From: CAIWHR01 sp963717695
GTDB lineage: Bacteria; Pseudomonadota; Gammaproteobacteria; Burkholderiales; Casimicrobiaceae
Direction of reading: 5' to 3'
Length of the DNA stretch: 64,000 nt
Assembly (NCBI GenBank): GCA_963717695.1
Contig: CAVQWR010000006.1
Coordinates: 124,001 to 188,000, forward strand
Below the pieces are notes generated by a model. The model was not told where the DNA came from. It did no database searches and was given only the letters and a program-made list of their open reading frames with translations. Shown here piece after piece: positions 54,827 through 64,000 of this stretch. Position 1 is the first letter of the stretch; each line of letters opens with the position of its first letter. The translations under genes were made by a program, and so were the position numbers.

Positions 54827-56560
54827 TTACGCAACGCCGACCGTTTCGCAGCGCTCGCAGCGCGGCTCCGGGCCCGTCAGCACCGCGCCGGTCACCCGGT
54901 TCGGGCGAAACACCGTGCATCCCTTGAGGCCCCGCTCCCATGCGTGACGATAGATGGCGGCGAATTCGTCGAAGTCGATGTTCTCGCGCACGTTGGTCGT
55001 CTTGGAGATCGCGTTGTCGACGTGCGGCTGCAGCGCCGCCAGCATGGCGATCTGATCCGTCGCGGCGACCGATTCCGCGGTGACGAACGCCGGCGGGCGG
55101 CCGCGCCGGCCGCCGGCGCGCCACGCCGCGAGCGCATAGCTCTCGACGTTGACGTTCAGGATGGCTCCGCCTGGCTGCCGCACGTTGCGTGTGTATTCCG
55201 CGGCGAATATTGGCTCGACGCCGCTCGCGACATTGCCGGCGATGAGGCTGATCGTTCCCGCCGGCGCGATGGCGGTCAGGTGGCTGTTGCGCAGGCCGTC
55301 GCGGGCGATGCCGTCGCGCAGCCGCGCCGGCAGGCGCGCGATGAAGGGCGCCGCCAGAAACCGCTCGCGGTCGAACAGCGGGAAGCTGCCGCGCTCGCGC
55401 GAAAGCCCGATCGACGCCGCATACGCCGCCTCGACGATCGTGCGCATCGCGCCGGCGGCAGCCTCGCGCCCCGCGTCGGAGTCGTAGCGCAGGTTCAGCA
55501 TCACGAGCGCATCGCCGAGGCCGGTGAGCCCGAGACCCAGCCGGCGCGACGCCGCGGCCGCGGCGGCCTGCTGCGGCAGCGGAAAGGCGGCGACGGAGTA
55601 CACGTTGTCGAGCATCCGCGTCGCAACGGCCGCCGCGCCGGCCAGCGCGTCGTGATCGAGACTCGCATCGGGGCCGAACGCATCGCGGACGAAGCGCGTG
55701 AGGTTGAGCGATCCGAGATCGCAAGCGCCATACGGCGGCAACGGAATTTCGCCGCACGGATTGGTCGCGCTGATCGTCTCGGCATACGCGAGGTTGTCCT
55801 CGCCACGAATCCGGTCGATGAAAAGCACGCCCGGCTCGGCGCTTTCGTAGGCGCAGCGCGTGATCGTCTGCCACAGCGCTTGCGCATCGATGTGGCGCGC
55901 GATGCCAAGGCCCGGGAATTCGAGCGTGAAGGGCCGCCCCGCCAGCGCGGCTTCCATGAACGCATTGGTCGCGAGCACCGACAGGTTGAAATGCGTGAGA
56001 CGCCGGCTCGCGCGCTTCGCGGTGACGAAGCTTTCGATGTCGGGATGCTCGCAGGAGAGCGTGCCCATCATCGCGCCGCGCCGCGGCCCCACGTCGGTCA
56101 CGGTCGCGCACATCTGGTCCCAGAGGTCCATGAACGACACGGGACCGGAAGAGTGGCCGCCGGTGGCATCGGCAAGGGCACCTTCGGGACGCAGCGGCGA
56201 GAAGTCGACGCCGATGCCGCCACCCTGCTGCATCGTCAATGCACTTTCACGCAATGCCGCGAAAATGCCGTCGAGCGAATCGTCGAGCGTGCCCATGACG
56301 AAGCAGTTGAAGAGCGTGACGCGACGGCCGGTGCCGGCGCCCGCGAGGATGCGCCCTCCGGGAAGGAAGCGAAAATCGGCGAGCGTGGCGGCAAACTTCC
56401 GCTGCCATGCAGCGCGGTCCTGCGGCTCAGCGGCGGCCAGCGCCGTCGCGACGCGGGCCCATGTCGCATCGATGTCGGGCTCAACTGTGCCGTCGGCCGC
56501 GCGAAGGCGGTAGCGCGTCGACCAGATCTCCTCGGCGAACGGATTCGCGAACGGCATCAT
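54827..56560 (-). CDS. nrdJ: Adenosylcobalamin-dependent (class II) ribonucleotide reductase
   Basis: 577 residues, intact. FRFLPGGRILAGAGTGRRVT is followed by LFNCFVMGTLDDS (first redox Cys), GGGIGVDFSPLRPEGALADA, the active-site loop SATNPCGEIPLPPYGACDLG, and TAIAPAGTISLIAGNVASGV. The C-terminus GPEPRCERCETVGVA has the CxxC that re-reduces the active site but lacks a longer zinc-ribbon tail. It makes deoxynucleotides with vitamin B12 and without oxygen dependence. No cobalamin riboswitch is evident in the 32-base gap to the preceding gene. Confidence 0.93.
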   Translation of the reverse strand: MMPFANPFAEEIWSTRYRLRAADGTVEPDIDATWARVATALAAAEPQDRAAWQRKFAATLADFRFLPGGRILAGAGTGRRVTLFNCFVMGTLDDSLDGIFAALRESALTMQQGGGIGVDFSPLRPEGALADATGGHSSGPVSFMDLWDQMCATVTDVGPRRGAMMGTLSCEHPDIESFVTAKRASRRLTHFNLSVLATNAFMEAALAGRPFTLEFPGLGIARHIDAQALWQTITRCAYESAEPGVLFIDRIRGEDNLAYAETISATNPCGEIPLPPYGACDLGSLNLTRFVRDAFGPDASLDHDALAGAAAVATRMLDNVYSVAAFPLPQQAAAAAASRRLGLGLTGLGDALVMLNLRYDSDAGREAAAGAMRTIVEAAYAASIGLSRERGSFPLFDRERFLAAPFIARLPARLRDGIARDGLRNSHLTAIAPAGTISLIAGNVASGVEPIFAAEYTRNVRQPGGAILNVNVESYALAAWRAGGRRGRPPAFVTAESVAATDQIAMLAALQPHVDNAISKTTNVRENIDFDEFAAIYRHAWERGLKGCTVFRPNRVTGAVLTGPEPRCERCETVGVA

Positions 56561-56592
56561 ATCCCTGGCAGTCCGTTTTCGGCGCCGGCGGG

Positions 56593-57207
56593 TCAGGCGT
56601 TGCGGGCCTTCTGCGCGGCAAGCGGAAGCATCTCGTCGACCCTGATCCGTGGGCGGTCGGGCTCGATCGCCGCCAGCGGCGTGGTCGCGCGCATTGTCGC
56701 GTGCGAGCGCCGCACGAGCTCGTGGTAGCTCTTCGTGCCTTCGACCTTCCACGCGAGCTCCACGCTTGTGAGCTCGCGCAGGATCTTCGCCGGAACGCCC
56801 GACACCAGCGTGCGCGGCGGCACGATCATCCCTGCCTTGACGAAGGCCATCGCAGCGACGATCGCCGATTCGCCGATGACGGCGTTGTCGTTGACCACCG
56901 CGTTCATGCCGACGAGCGCATTGCGCTCGATGATGCAGCTGTGCAGGATCGCACCATGTCCGATGTGTCCGCCTTCGTGCACGATGGTGTCGTTGCCCGG
57001 AAAGGCATGCAGCACGCAGGTGTCCTGGATGTTGGCGCCGGCGCGGATTTCGAGCCGGCCGAAATCCCCGCGCAGGCACGCGGCCGGCCCGATGTAGCAG
57101 CCGGGGCCGACCACGACGTCGCCGATGAGGATCGCGCTGGGATGGACGTAGGCCGATGGGTCCACCACCGGCCGGACGCCTTCGATTTCGTAGACGGTCA
57201 GGGACAT
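56593..57207 (-). CDS. PaaY-like hexapeptide-repeat protein (gamma carbonic anhydrase superfamily)
   Basis: 204 residues with a left-handed beta-helix of [LIV]-G-x4 repeats (DPSAYVHPSAILIGDVVVGP and onward). The metal-ligand His residues appear in VLHAFPGNDTIVHEGGHIGH. YHELVRRSHATMRAT and the C-terminal helix match PaaY, a thioesterase-like protein of phenylacetate catabolism, but no other paa gene is near, so the role is open. It lies between purL and nrdJ on the same strand. Confidence 0.87.
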   Translation of the reverse strand: MSLTVYEIEGVRPVVDPSAYVHPSAILIGDVVVGPGCYIGPAACLRGDFGRLEIRAGANIQDTCVLHAFPGNDTIVHEGGHIGHGAILHSCIIERNALVGMNAVVNDNAVIGESAIVAAMAFVKAGMIVPPRTLVSGVPAKILRELTSVELAWKVEGTKSYHELVRRSHATMRATTPLAAIEPDRPRIRVDEMLPLAAQKARNA

Positions 57208-57271
57208 CGCGATCCTCTTTTCCGGTGGACCGTCGAGAATACTAAATGTTCACCCCGACGGGGGTCGTGGC

Positions 57272-60200
57272 TCAGCCAAGCCAGGCGCGTGCATTGCGGA
57301 AGATCCGCATCCATGGCGAATCCTCGCCCCACTCGGGCGGGTGCCACGACATCTGGACGGTGCGAAACACGCGTTCCGGGTGGGGCATCAGGATCGAGAA
57401 GCGGCCGTCCGCCGTCGTGAGGCCGGTGATCCCCAGAGGCGAGCCATTCGCGTTGTACGGGTAGCGCATCGTCGCGGCGCCTTGGCCGTCGACGAAGCGC
57501 AGCGTGACGTAGGGCCGCGCCGCCTCGAGTTGCGCCGCATCGCGGAACTCGGCGTAGCCCTCGCCGTGCGCGGTGACCGCCGGGATGAGGCTTCCCTCCA
57601 TGCCGCGAAAGAACAGCGACGGCGACGCAACGACCTCGAGCAGCACGAGCCGCCCTTCGAACTGCTCCGAGCGGTTGCGCACGAAATGCGGCCAGTGCTC
57701 GGTGCCGGGGATGAGCTCGGCGAGATTGCTCATCATCTGGCAGCCGTTGCAGACGCCCAGCGCGAACACGTCGCGGCGCGCGAAGAATGCCGCAAAATCA
57801 TCGCGCGCGCGGGCATTGAACAGGATCGACTTCGCCCAGCCCTCGCCCGCGCCGAGCACGTCGCCGTAGGAAAATCCGCCGCACGCGACGAAACCCTTGA
57901 ATGCCGCGAGCGAGGTGCGCCCCGACAGGATGTCGCTCATGTGCACGTCGTGCGCGGCGAAGCCCGCGCGGTCGAAGGCCGCGGCCATCTCGACCTGGCC
58001 GTTGACGCCCTGCTCGCGCAGGACCGCCACGGCCGGTCGCGCGCCGGTCGCGATGTACGGCGCCGCGATGTCGTCGGCGGGATCGAACGTGAGTCGCGGA
58101 GCGATGCCGGGATCGCCCGTGTCGAGGATGCGCGCGTACTCGTCGTCGGCGGCGTCAGGATTGTCGCGCATCCGCTGCATCGCGTGCGTCGTCGCCGACC
58201 AGGCGCGATGCAGGTCGACGCGCGATTCGTCGAGCAGAGTCTTGCCGTCGAACCGGATCCTGATGCGTTCGCCGGGCGTGGGCGCACCCAGCCAGTGCCC
58301 GACCAGGTCGACTTTCGCGAGCCGTGCGGCGATCGCGTCGCGCTGCGCGGCGCGCACCTGAACCACCGCCCCCAGCTCCTCGGCGAACAGCACCGCCAGC
58401 GGGCCACCCGTCTGCGGCAGCGCGATGTCGAGCCCGCATCGCGACGCGAACGCCATCTCGACGAGCGTCGCGAAAAGTCCGCCGTCGCCGATGTCGTGAT
58501 AGGCGAGCAGCAGGCCGTCGCGGTGCAGCTCCTGCACCATCGCGAAAAAACGCGGCCAGCGGCGCGGCATCGTCGATGTCGGGGCATTCGCTGCCGAGCT
58601 GCCCGTAGACCTGCGCCAGCGCCGATCCGCCGAGGCGATGCCGCCCATGGCCGAGATCGAACCACAGCAGCGTCGTGCGGCTCGCCGTCGAGGACGAGCT
58701 GCGGCGTCAGCACGCGGCGCGCGTCGGGAATCGGCGCGAAGGCCGAGACGATCAGCGACACCGGCGCGGTGACCGCCTTCTCGACGCCGTCGTCGCGCCA
58801 CGTCGTGCGCATCGACATCGAATCCTTGCCGACGGGAATGCTGACGCGCAGCGCCGGGACAGAGCTCCATGGCGACCGCGCGCACCGTGTCGTAGAGCGC
58901 GGCGTCCTCGCCGGGATGCCCGGCAGGCGCCATCCAGTTGGCGGAAAGCTTGATCGCCGAAATGTCGCCGATGGGCGCGGCCGAGATGTTGGTGATCGCC
59001 TCGCCCACGGCCATGCGTCCCGACGCCGGCGCGTCGATCAGCGCGAGCGGCGTGCGCTCGCCGATCGCCATCGCCTCGCCCGCGTAGCCGTCGTAGTCGA
59101 TCAGCGACACGCCGACGTCGGCAACCGGAACCTGCCACGGGCCGACCATCGGATCGCGCGCGCACAGCCCGCCGACCGTGCGGTCGCCGATGGTCACGAG
59201 GAAGGTCTTGTCGGCGACCGCCGGCAACTGCAGCACGCGATACGCGGCCATCTCGGAAATCGACGCCGCGAATGTCGAGCGGCGGCAGCACGCGCGCGTC
59301 GTGCGCGACGTCGCGCGTCATCCGCGGCGGCTTGCCGAGGAGCACGTCGAGGTCCATGTCGACCGGCAGCGCGTCGAAATGCGGATCGGCAACGACGAGA
59401 CGGTCGTCGGCGCTTGCCGTGCCGACGACGGCGAACGGGCAGCGCTCGCGGTGCGCAGATCGCGCGAAACGCTTCGAGATCCGCGGCGCGGATGGCGAGC
59501 ACGTAGCGCTCCTGCGCCTCGTTGCACCAGATCTCGCGCGGCGCCATGCCGGGCTCTTCGGACGGGATCGCGCGCAGATCGAAGCGTGCCCCCGCGCCGC
59601 CGCCGTGGACGAGTTCCGGCAGCGCGTTGGACAGCCCGCCCGCGCCGACGTCGTGGATCGACAGGATCGGATTGGCGGCGCCCAGCTGCCAGCAGCGGTC
59701 GATCACCTCCTGCGCGCGGCGCTGCATTTCGGCGTTGCCGCGCTGGACCGAATCGAAGTCGAGGTCGGCGGTGTTGGTCGCCGGTCGCCATCGACGACGC
59801 GGCGCCGCCGCCCATCCCGATCAGCATGCCGGGGCCGCCCAGCTGGATCAGCAGCGCGCCCGCGGGAATCGGATGCTTGTGCGTGTGATCGGCGCGGATG
59901 TTGCCGAGGCCGCCGGCGATCATGATCGGCTTGTGGTAGCCGCGCACCTCGCCGGCGACCGTCTGCTCGAACGTGCGGAAATAGCCGAGCAGGTTCGGGC
60001 GGCCGAACTCGTTGTTGAACGCGGCCGCGCCGATCGGCCCATCCAGCATGATGGACAGCGCCGACGCGATGCGCTCCGGCTTGCCGTACGGCACTTCCCA
60101 CGGCTGCGGCAGCTCCGGAATGCGCAGATGCGACACCGTGTAGCCGGTGAGGCCCGCCTTCGGCTTCGCGCCGATGCCGGTCGCGCCCTCGTCGCGGATC

Positions 60201-61162
60201 TCGCCGCCCGAGCCCGTCGCGGCGCCCGGAAACGGCGCGATCGCCGTCGGATGGTTGTGCGTCTCGACCTTGAGCAGGATCTGGGTCTGCTCCGCGTGCG
60301 CGGCGTAGCGGCCGTCGGGACCGGGATAGAAGCGACGCGCCGGCGCGCCTTCGATGACGGCCGCGTTGTCGGCGTAGGCGACGATCGTTCCCTGCGGCGT
60401 CGTCGCGTGCGTGTGCCGGATCATCGCGAACAGGCTGTGCTTCTGCGGCACGCCGTCGACGATGCAGCTCGCGTTGAAGATCTTGTGCCGGCAATGCTCG
60501 GAGTTCGCCTGCGCGAACATCATGAGCTCGACGTCGGTCGGATCGCGGCCCTCCCTGCGGAAGTTTGCGTCGAGGTACGCGATCTCGTCGTCGGTCAGCG
60601 CGAGTCCGAGCTCGCGATTGGCCCGCTCGATCGCGGCGGTGCCCTCCGCGAGCAGCGGCACGTGCATGAGCGGCTTCGGCGAATGGTGTCCGAACAGGAG
60701 CGCCGCCTCTTCCAGCGTCGGCAGCACGGCCTCGGTCATGCGGTCGTGCAGAAGCGGCAGCAGTGCCGCCCGCACGCCGTCTCCCAGCGGTTCCCGATCG
60801 AGCGTGGCGACGCGATAGACGACGCCGCGCTCGATGCGCGTGACCGCGTCGAGACCGCAATTCCGCGCGATGTCGGTCGCCTTCGACGACCACGGCGAGA
60901 TCGTCCCGGGGCGCGGGACCACGATGAACGGCACGCCGTGGTCGGAGGCGGCTTCGTCGTGCGGGCCGTACGTGAGAAGGCGCTCCAGGACGTCGCGCTC
61001 CGCCGGCGCAAGCGGGCGTGCGCAGAGGACGAAATGCCAGTAGAGCGCGGAGACGCCGGCAACACGGTGCTGCGGACAGGCGTGGGCGAGTGCGGCGAGG
61101 AGCTTGGTGACGCGGAACGGCGACAGCGCGTGACGTCCGCGCAGCGAGAGTATTGGCGGCAT
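57272..61162 (-). CDS. purL: Phosphoribosylformylglycinamidine synthase (large, single-chain)
   Basis: Fourth step of purine synthesis. The span gives about 1297 residues, the normal size of the single-chain enzyme. N-terminal domain from MPPILSLRGRHALSPFRVTK; first synthetase half with FAQANSEHCRHKIFNASCIV, LLKVETHNHPTAIAPFPGAA and GYTVSHLRIPELPQPWEVPY; second half with GRMAVGEAITNISAAPIGDI; and the glutaminase domain with FALGVCNGCQMMSNLAELIP (nucleophile Cys) and ILMPHPERVFRT. Frameshifts lie near 59785, 59440, 59270, 58850, 58660 and 58555. All catalytic parts are present, and the gene is essential in most bacteria, so the shifts are probably sequence errors. Confidence 0.95.
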
Positions 61163-61231
61163 TGCGGCTTCTGGAGCGCGTAAATGCCAATTATACGCGG
61201 TTCGCGGCCCCAGGCAGCCGCACCGCGAAGG

Positions 61232-61966
61232 TCAGTGGTGCAGGATCTTCGCGAGGAACTGCTGCGCCCGCTCCGAGCGCGGCTTGCCGAAGAAGTCGTC
61301 CTTCGTCGCGTCCTCGACGATGTGGCCGTGGTCCATGAAGATCACGCGGTGCGCGACCTTGTTGGCGAATCCCATTTCGTGCGTGACGACCATCATCGTC
61401 ATGCCGTCCTTCGCGAGCTGCACCATCACGTCCAGCACCTCGTTGATCATTTCGGGGTCGAGCGCGGACGTGGGCTCGTCGAACAGCATGCAGATCGGAT
61501 CCATCGACAGCGCTCGCGCGATCGCGACCCGCTGCTGCTGGCCGCCGGAGAGCTGTCCCGGGAACTTGTCCTTCTGCGCGATGAGTCCGACGCGGTCGAG
61601 GAGCTTCAGCCCGCGCTCGCGCGCCTCTTCCTGGCCGCGCCCCAGCACCTTCACCTGGGCGAGCGCCAGGTTCTGCGTGATCGACAGGTGCGGAAAGAGC
61701 TCGAAATGCTGGAACACCATGCCGACGCGAGCGCGAAGCTTCGGCAGGTTGGTCTTCGGGTCGCCCACGGGGACGCCGTCGACGGTGATCTGGCCCTTCT
61801 GGAACGGCTCCAGCGCGTTGACGCACTTGATCAGCGTCGACTTGCCGGACCCGGACGGCCCGCAGACGACGATGACCTCGCCCTTCTCCACGTTGGTGGT
61901 GCAGTCGGTCAGCACCTGGAACTGGCCGTACCACTTGGACACGTTGTCGATGGCGATCATTGGCAT
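61232..61966 (-). CDS. gltL: Glutamate/aspartate ABC transporter ATPase
   Basis: 244 residues, intact. Walker A VVCGPSGSGKSTLIKCVNAL, signature LSGGQQQRVAIARALSMDP, Walker B CMLFDEPTSALDPEMI, and H-loop VVTHEMGFANKVAHRVIFMD. Last gene of gltIJKL, 16 bases after gltK; specificity for acidic amino acids is inferred from the gene order and the high similarity of all four parts to GltIJKL. Confidence 0.93.
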   Translation of the reverse strand: MPMIAIDNVSKWYGQFQVLTDCTTNVEKGEVIVVCGPSGSGKSTLIKCVNALEPFQKGQITVDGVPVGDPKTNLPKLRARVGMVFQHFELFPHLSITQNLALAQVKVLGRGQEEARERGLKLLDRVGLIAQKDKFPGQLSGGQQQRVAIARALSMDPICMLFDEPTSALDPEMINEVLDVMVQLAKDGMTMMVVTHEMGFANKVAHRVIFMDHGHIVEDATKDDFFGKPRSERAQQFLAKILHH

Positions 61967-61982
61967 GGTGAGGAACCCTTCG

Positions 61983-62666
61983 TCAGCGGATGACGGCGAT
62001 CTTTCTCTGCAGGTGCTTCACGCCGAACGACAGCGTGTAGCAGATCACGAAATAGACGACGGCGACGAAGAGGTACATCTCGATCAGGCGCCCGTCGCGC
62101 TGCGCGATCTTCGACGCGGCGCCGGTGAAGTCCGTCGCGGAGATCACGTACACGAGCGAGGTGTCCTGGAACAGGATGATCGTCTGCGTGAGGATCAGCG
62201 GGATCATGTTGCGGAACGCCTGCGGCAGGATCACGAGGCGCATCGACTGCCCGTAGGTGAGTCCCAGCGCGTACGCCGAATGCACCTGCCCGCGCGCGAT
62301 CGACTGGATGCCGGCGCGCATGATCTCGCAGAAGTACGCGGCCTCGAACATGATGAACGTGATGATCGCGGTGCGCTCGGCGCCGATCTGCGGCGGACGC
62401 TCGCCGCCGGTGACGAGCTGCAGCACCTGCGGCATCAGGAAGAAGAACCAGAAGAGCACGAGCACCAGCGGAATCGAGCGCACCAGGTTCACGTAGCCTG
62501 CCGCGAACCAGGCGAGCACCTTGAAAGGTGACAGGCGCAGCAGCGCCAGCAGCGTGCCGAAGAAGAGGCCACCGGCAGTCGCGATCGCGGTGAGCTGAAC
62601 CGTGTAGAGGAAGCCCTTCCAGAGGTAGGGCAGCGAGCGCGAGATGACGTCGAAGTCGAGATGCAT
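61983..62666 (-). CDS. gltK: Glutamate/aspartate ABC transporter permease GltK
   Basis: 227 residues, intact, five membrane helices. The start YLWKGFLYTVQLTAIATAGG and the segment NLVRSIPLVLVLFWFFFLMP are typical. EIMRAGIQSIARGQVHSAYA is the EAA loop that contacts the ATPase. GGAG-like bases precede ATG 62666; gltJ ends 9 bases upstream. Confidence 0.93.
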   Translation of the reverse strand: MHLDFDVISRSLPYLWKGFLYTVQLTAIATAGGLFFGTLLALLRLSPFKVLAWFAAGYVNLVRSIPLVLVLFWFFFLMPQVLQLVTGGERPPQIGAERTAIITFIMFEAAYFCEIMRAGIQSIARGQVHSAYALGLTYGQSMRLVILPQAFRNMIPLILTQTIILFQDTSLVYVISATDFTGAASKIAQRDGRLIEMYLFVAVVYFVICYTLSFGVKHLQRKIAVIR

Positions 62667-62675
62667 CGCCGTCTC

Positions 62676-63414
62676 CTATTTTCCGCCGGCGATGTAGCCC
62701 GGCACGGCGACGCGGCGCTCGATCAGCGCCATCACCCGGTTGGCGGTCATCGCGATGACGATGTAGATGGCCGTCGCCGCCGAGAACGCCTCGAAGAAGC
62801 GGAACGTGTACTCGCCCATCTCGCGTGAGCGGAACGTGAGCTCGGCGAGGCCGATCGTCAAGCGCGATCGACGAGTTCTTGATGAGGTTCATCGTCTCGC
62901 TCGTGAGCGGCGGGATGATGATCCGGAACGCCATCGGCAGCAGCACGAAGCGGTAGACCTGCGGCTGCGTGAGACCGAGCGCCATCCCGGCGAGGCGCTG
63001 GCCGCGCGGCAGCGACTGGATGCCGGCGCGCACCTGCTCGGCGACACGCGCCGAGGTGAAGAGCCCGAGGCAGAGCACCGCCGACAGGAACTGCGCCTGC
63101 GCGGGATCGGCCCGGACGATCCATCCCTTGAGCGGCGGGATGAATTCGGGGATCACGAAGTACCAGAGGAACATCTGCACCAGCAGCGGGATGTTGCGGA
63201 AGAGTTCGACCCAAGCGGTGCCGATGCGCACGAGCCATGTCTGATCCGTCGTGCGGATCGTGCCGACCACCGAGCCGACCAGAAGCGCGATCACCCATGC
63301 CGCCGCGGACACGCCGAGCGTCCACCAGACCCCGGAGATGAGCAGCTGCCAGTACTGCTCGCCGCCGCCGGGCAGCTCCTGAAGAAAGACGCCCCAGTCC
63401 AGATTGAATTTCAA
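62676..63414 (-). CDS. gltJ: Glutamate/aspartate ABC transporter permease GltJ
   Basis: About 245 residues. MKFNLDWGVFLQELPGGGEQ and YWQLLISGVWWTLGVSAAAW begin it; ELFRNIPLLVQMFLWYFVIP and EQVRAGIQSLPRGQRLAGMA (EAA loop) follow. One extra base near 62862 breaks the frame after SETMNLIKNSSIAL; read through, it continues TIGLAELTFRSREMGEYTFR to the stop at 62676. Pairs with GltK. Confidence 0.93.
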
Positions 63415-63463
63415 CGTCGCCCCTCCCCCGCCGGCCGCGGCGCGCCCCGTCCCGCCGGAAACG

Positions 63464-63500
63464 GAAAGGCCGGAAGCGCTCTCGCGCCGTCCGGCCTTTC
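63464..63500 (-). terminator. Hairpin between gltI and gltJ
   Basis: GAAAGGCCGGA/TCCGGCCTTTC, eleven pairs around a 15-base loop, 30 bases after the gltI stop. It has only three T after the stem on the minus strand, so it is more likely a transcript-end stabiliser or partial terminator that keeps binding-protein levels above permease levels. Confidence 0.6.
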
Positions 63501-63530
63501 GCTACCGCATCATGCCAGAACCGGCTCCGG

Positions 63531-64000
63531 TCACTCGACGCCCTTGTCGTTCGGGTTCGCGAACGCGGCCTTGATCGCCGGGGTCTCCGCGAAGTTGAGG
63601 TTGATGCCCTTCGGCGGAATCGGGCTCGTGAACCACTTGGCGTAGATCTTATTGATCTCACCCGACTTCATGACGCCGCCGATCGTCTTGTCGACCAGCG
63701 CCTTGAACTGCGGGTCGTCCTTGCGCAGCATCATGCTGTACGGCTCCGTGCGCAGCGACTCGCCACTGAGGATCATGTAGTCGCCGGGGTTGCTCGAATT
63801 GGCGATCTGCCCGGCAAGCAGAATGTCGTCCATCACGAACGCCGACGTCCGGTCCTGTGCGAGAAGGAGGAACGACTCGGCATGGTCCTTGGCGTCGATC
63901 GACTTGATGTCGGCATTCTTGGTCTTGTCGTATTGGCGCAGCAACGGCACCGACGTGGTTCCCGCGGTTGTCGAGATCGTCTTGCCGTTGAGATCGGCTA
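63531..64000 (-). CDS. gltI: Glutamate/aspartate ABC transporter substrate-binding protein, C-terminal part
   Basis: Periplasmic binding protein, cut by the right edge of the window; the frame is clean to position 64000. ADLNGKTISTTAGTTSVPLL lies at the edge, then DRTSAFVMDDILLAGQIANS (ligand-binding Asp region), YMILSGESLRTEPYSMMLRK, and INKIYAKWFTSPIPPKGINL near the C-terminus. These are close to GltI. Start and signal peptide lie outside the window. Confidence 0.92.
   Translation of the reverse strand, partial: ADLNGKTISTTAGTTSVPLLRQYDKTKNADIKSIDAKDHAESFLLLAQDRTSAFVMDDILLAGQIANSSNPGDYMILSGESLRTEPYSMMLRKDDPQFKALVDKTIGGVMKSGEINKIYAKWFTSPIPPKGINLNFAETPAIKAAFANPNDKGVE

Noticed and set aside
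56561..56592. Cobalamin riboswitch upstream of the B12-dependent reductase
   Set aside because: The gap to the preceding gene is only 32 bases, far too short for that RNA.
54944..56728. 594-codon plus-strand frame opposite nrdJ, and a similar one at 57341-59506 opposite purL
   Set aside because: Both lie antisense to well-conserved enzymes and are Arg-rich shadows.
1..64000. CRISPR arrays, insertion sequences, prophage genes, rRNA genes
   Set aside because: I looked for spaced repeats, transposase or integrase motifs, phage structural proteins and rRNA signatures on both strands and found none.

Overview
The window reads as chromosome of a high-GC betaproteobacterium, Burkholderiales-like, genus not resolvable from sequence alone. 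The main evidence is the gene order thrS-infC-rpmI-rplT-pheS-pheT-ihfA-merR-tRNA-Pro, a PilS/PilR pair, a PhaM-type PHA granule protein, tctA/tctB, and a complete exosortase A (XrtA/EpsH) exopolysaccharide locus with two PEP-CTERM proteins elsewhere in the window. Many conserved genes carry single-base frameshifts (thrS, rplT, pheT, ihfA, purL, gltJ and almost every gene in 1-18000). This pattern is best explained by sequence or assembly indels rather than gene decay, so broken genes are annotated as one CDS over their full inferred span, with the shifts noted.

Layout. 1-17956 (minus): the XrtA exopolysaccharide operon, in transcription order export lipoprotein, chain-length protein, tyrosine kinase, outer-membrane barrel, ATPase, wecB, polysaccharide deacetylase, FemAB-like protein, sugar transferase 1, exosortase A with an EpsI tail, sugar transferase 2, amidotransferase, sugar transferase 3, another GT4 enzyme and a CapK-like adenylate enzyme cut by the window edge. 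Most junctions overlap by a few bases, which suggests translational coupling. 18499-21118 (minus): a secreted Ig-repeat protein with a dockerin-like C-terminus, then a PEP-CTERM protein with a near-consensus sigma-54 promoter. 21551-29213 (plus): the translation operon, headed by a threonine-rich leader peptide and a terminator in front of thrS. infC starts at an AUA codon.

29443-36545: a DSF (diffusible signal factor) quorum-sensing locus made of an RpfG-like HD-GYP regulator, a FabH-like ketosynthase, an alpha/beta hydrolase, an RpfC-like hybrid sensor kinase and the DSF synthase RpfF. From about 30600 its base composition is visibly more AT-rich than the flanks. It is the most interesting accessory module here, because a ketosynthase and a hydrolase sit between the regulator and the sensor/synthase pair. 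36979-45720: bpt-aat (N-end rule), tag, tRNA-Arg, PEBP, GST, phaM, a GlcD-type oxidase, and pilS-pilR. 45869-50776: a second PEP-CTERM protein, an unknown secreted protein, ampD, yciB, a BolA protein and a parvulin isomerase. 51010-64000: tctB-tctA with only the tail of a tctC, a gamma-glutamyltransferase, then on the minus strand gltIJKL, purL, a PaaY-like protein and a B12-dependent ribonucleotide reductase.

The parts plausibly interact. XrtA processes the PEP-CTERM proteins while the operon makes the polysaccharide they are exported with, and the DSF/c-di-GMP branch (RpfC-RpfG) is the kind of input known to control biofilm matrix in other bacteria. That last link is inference.
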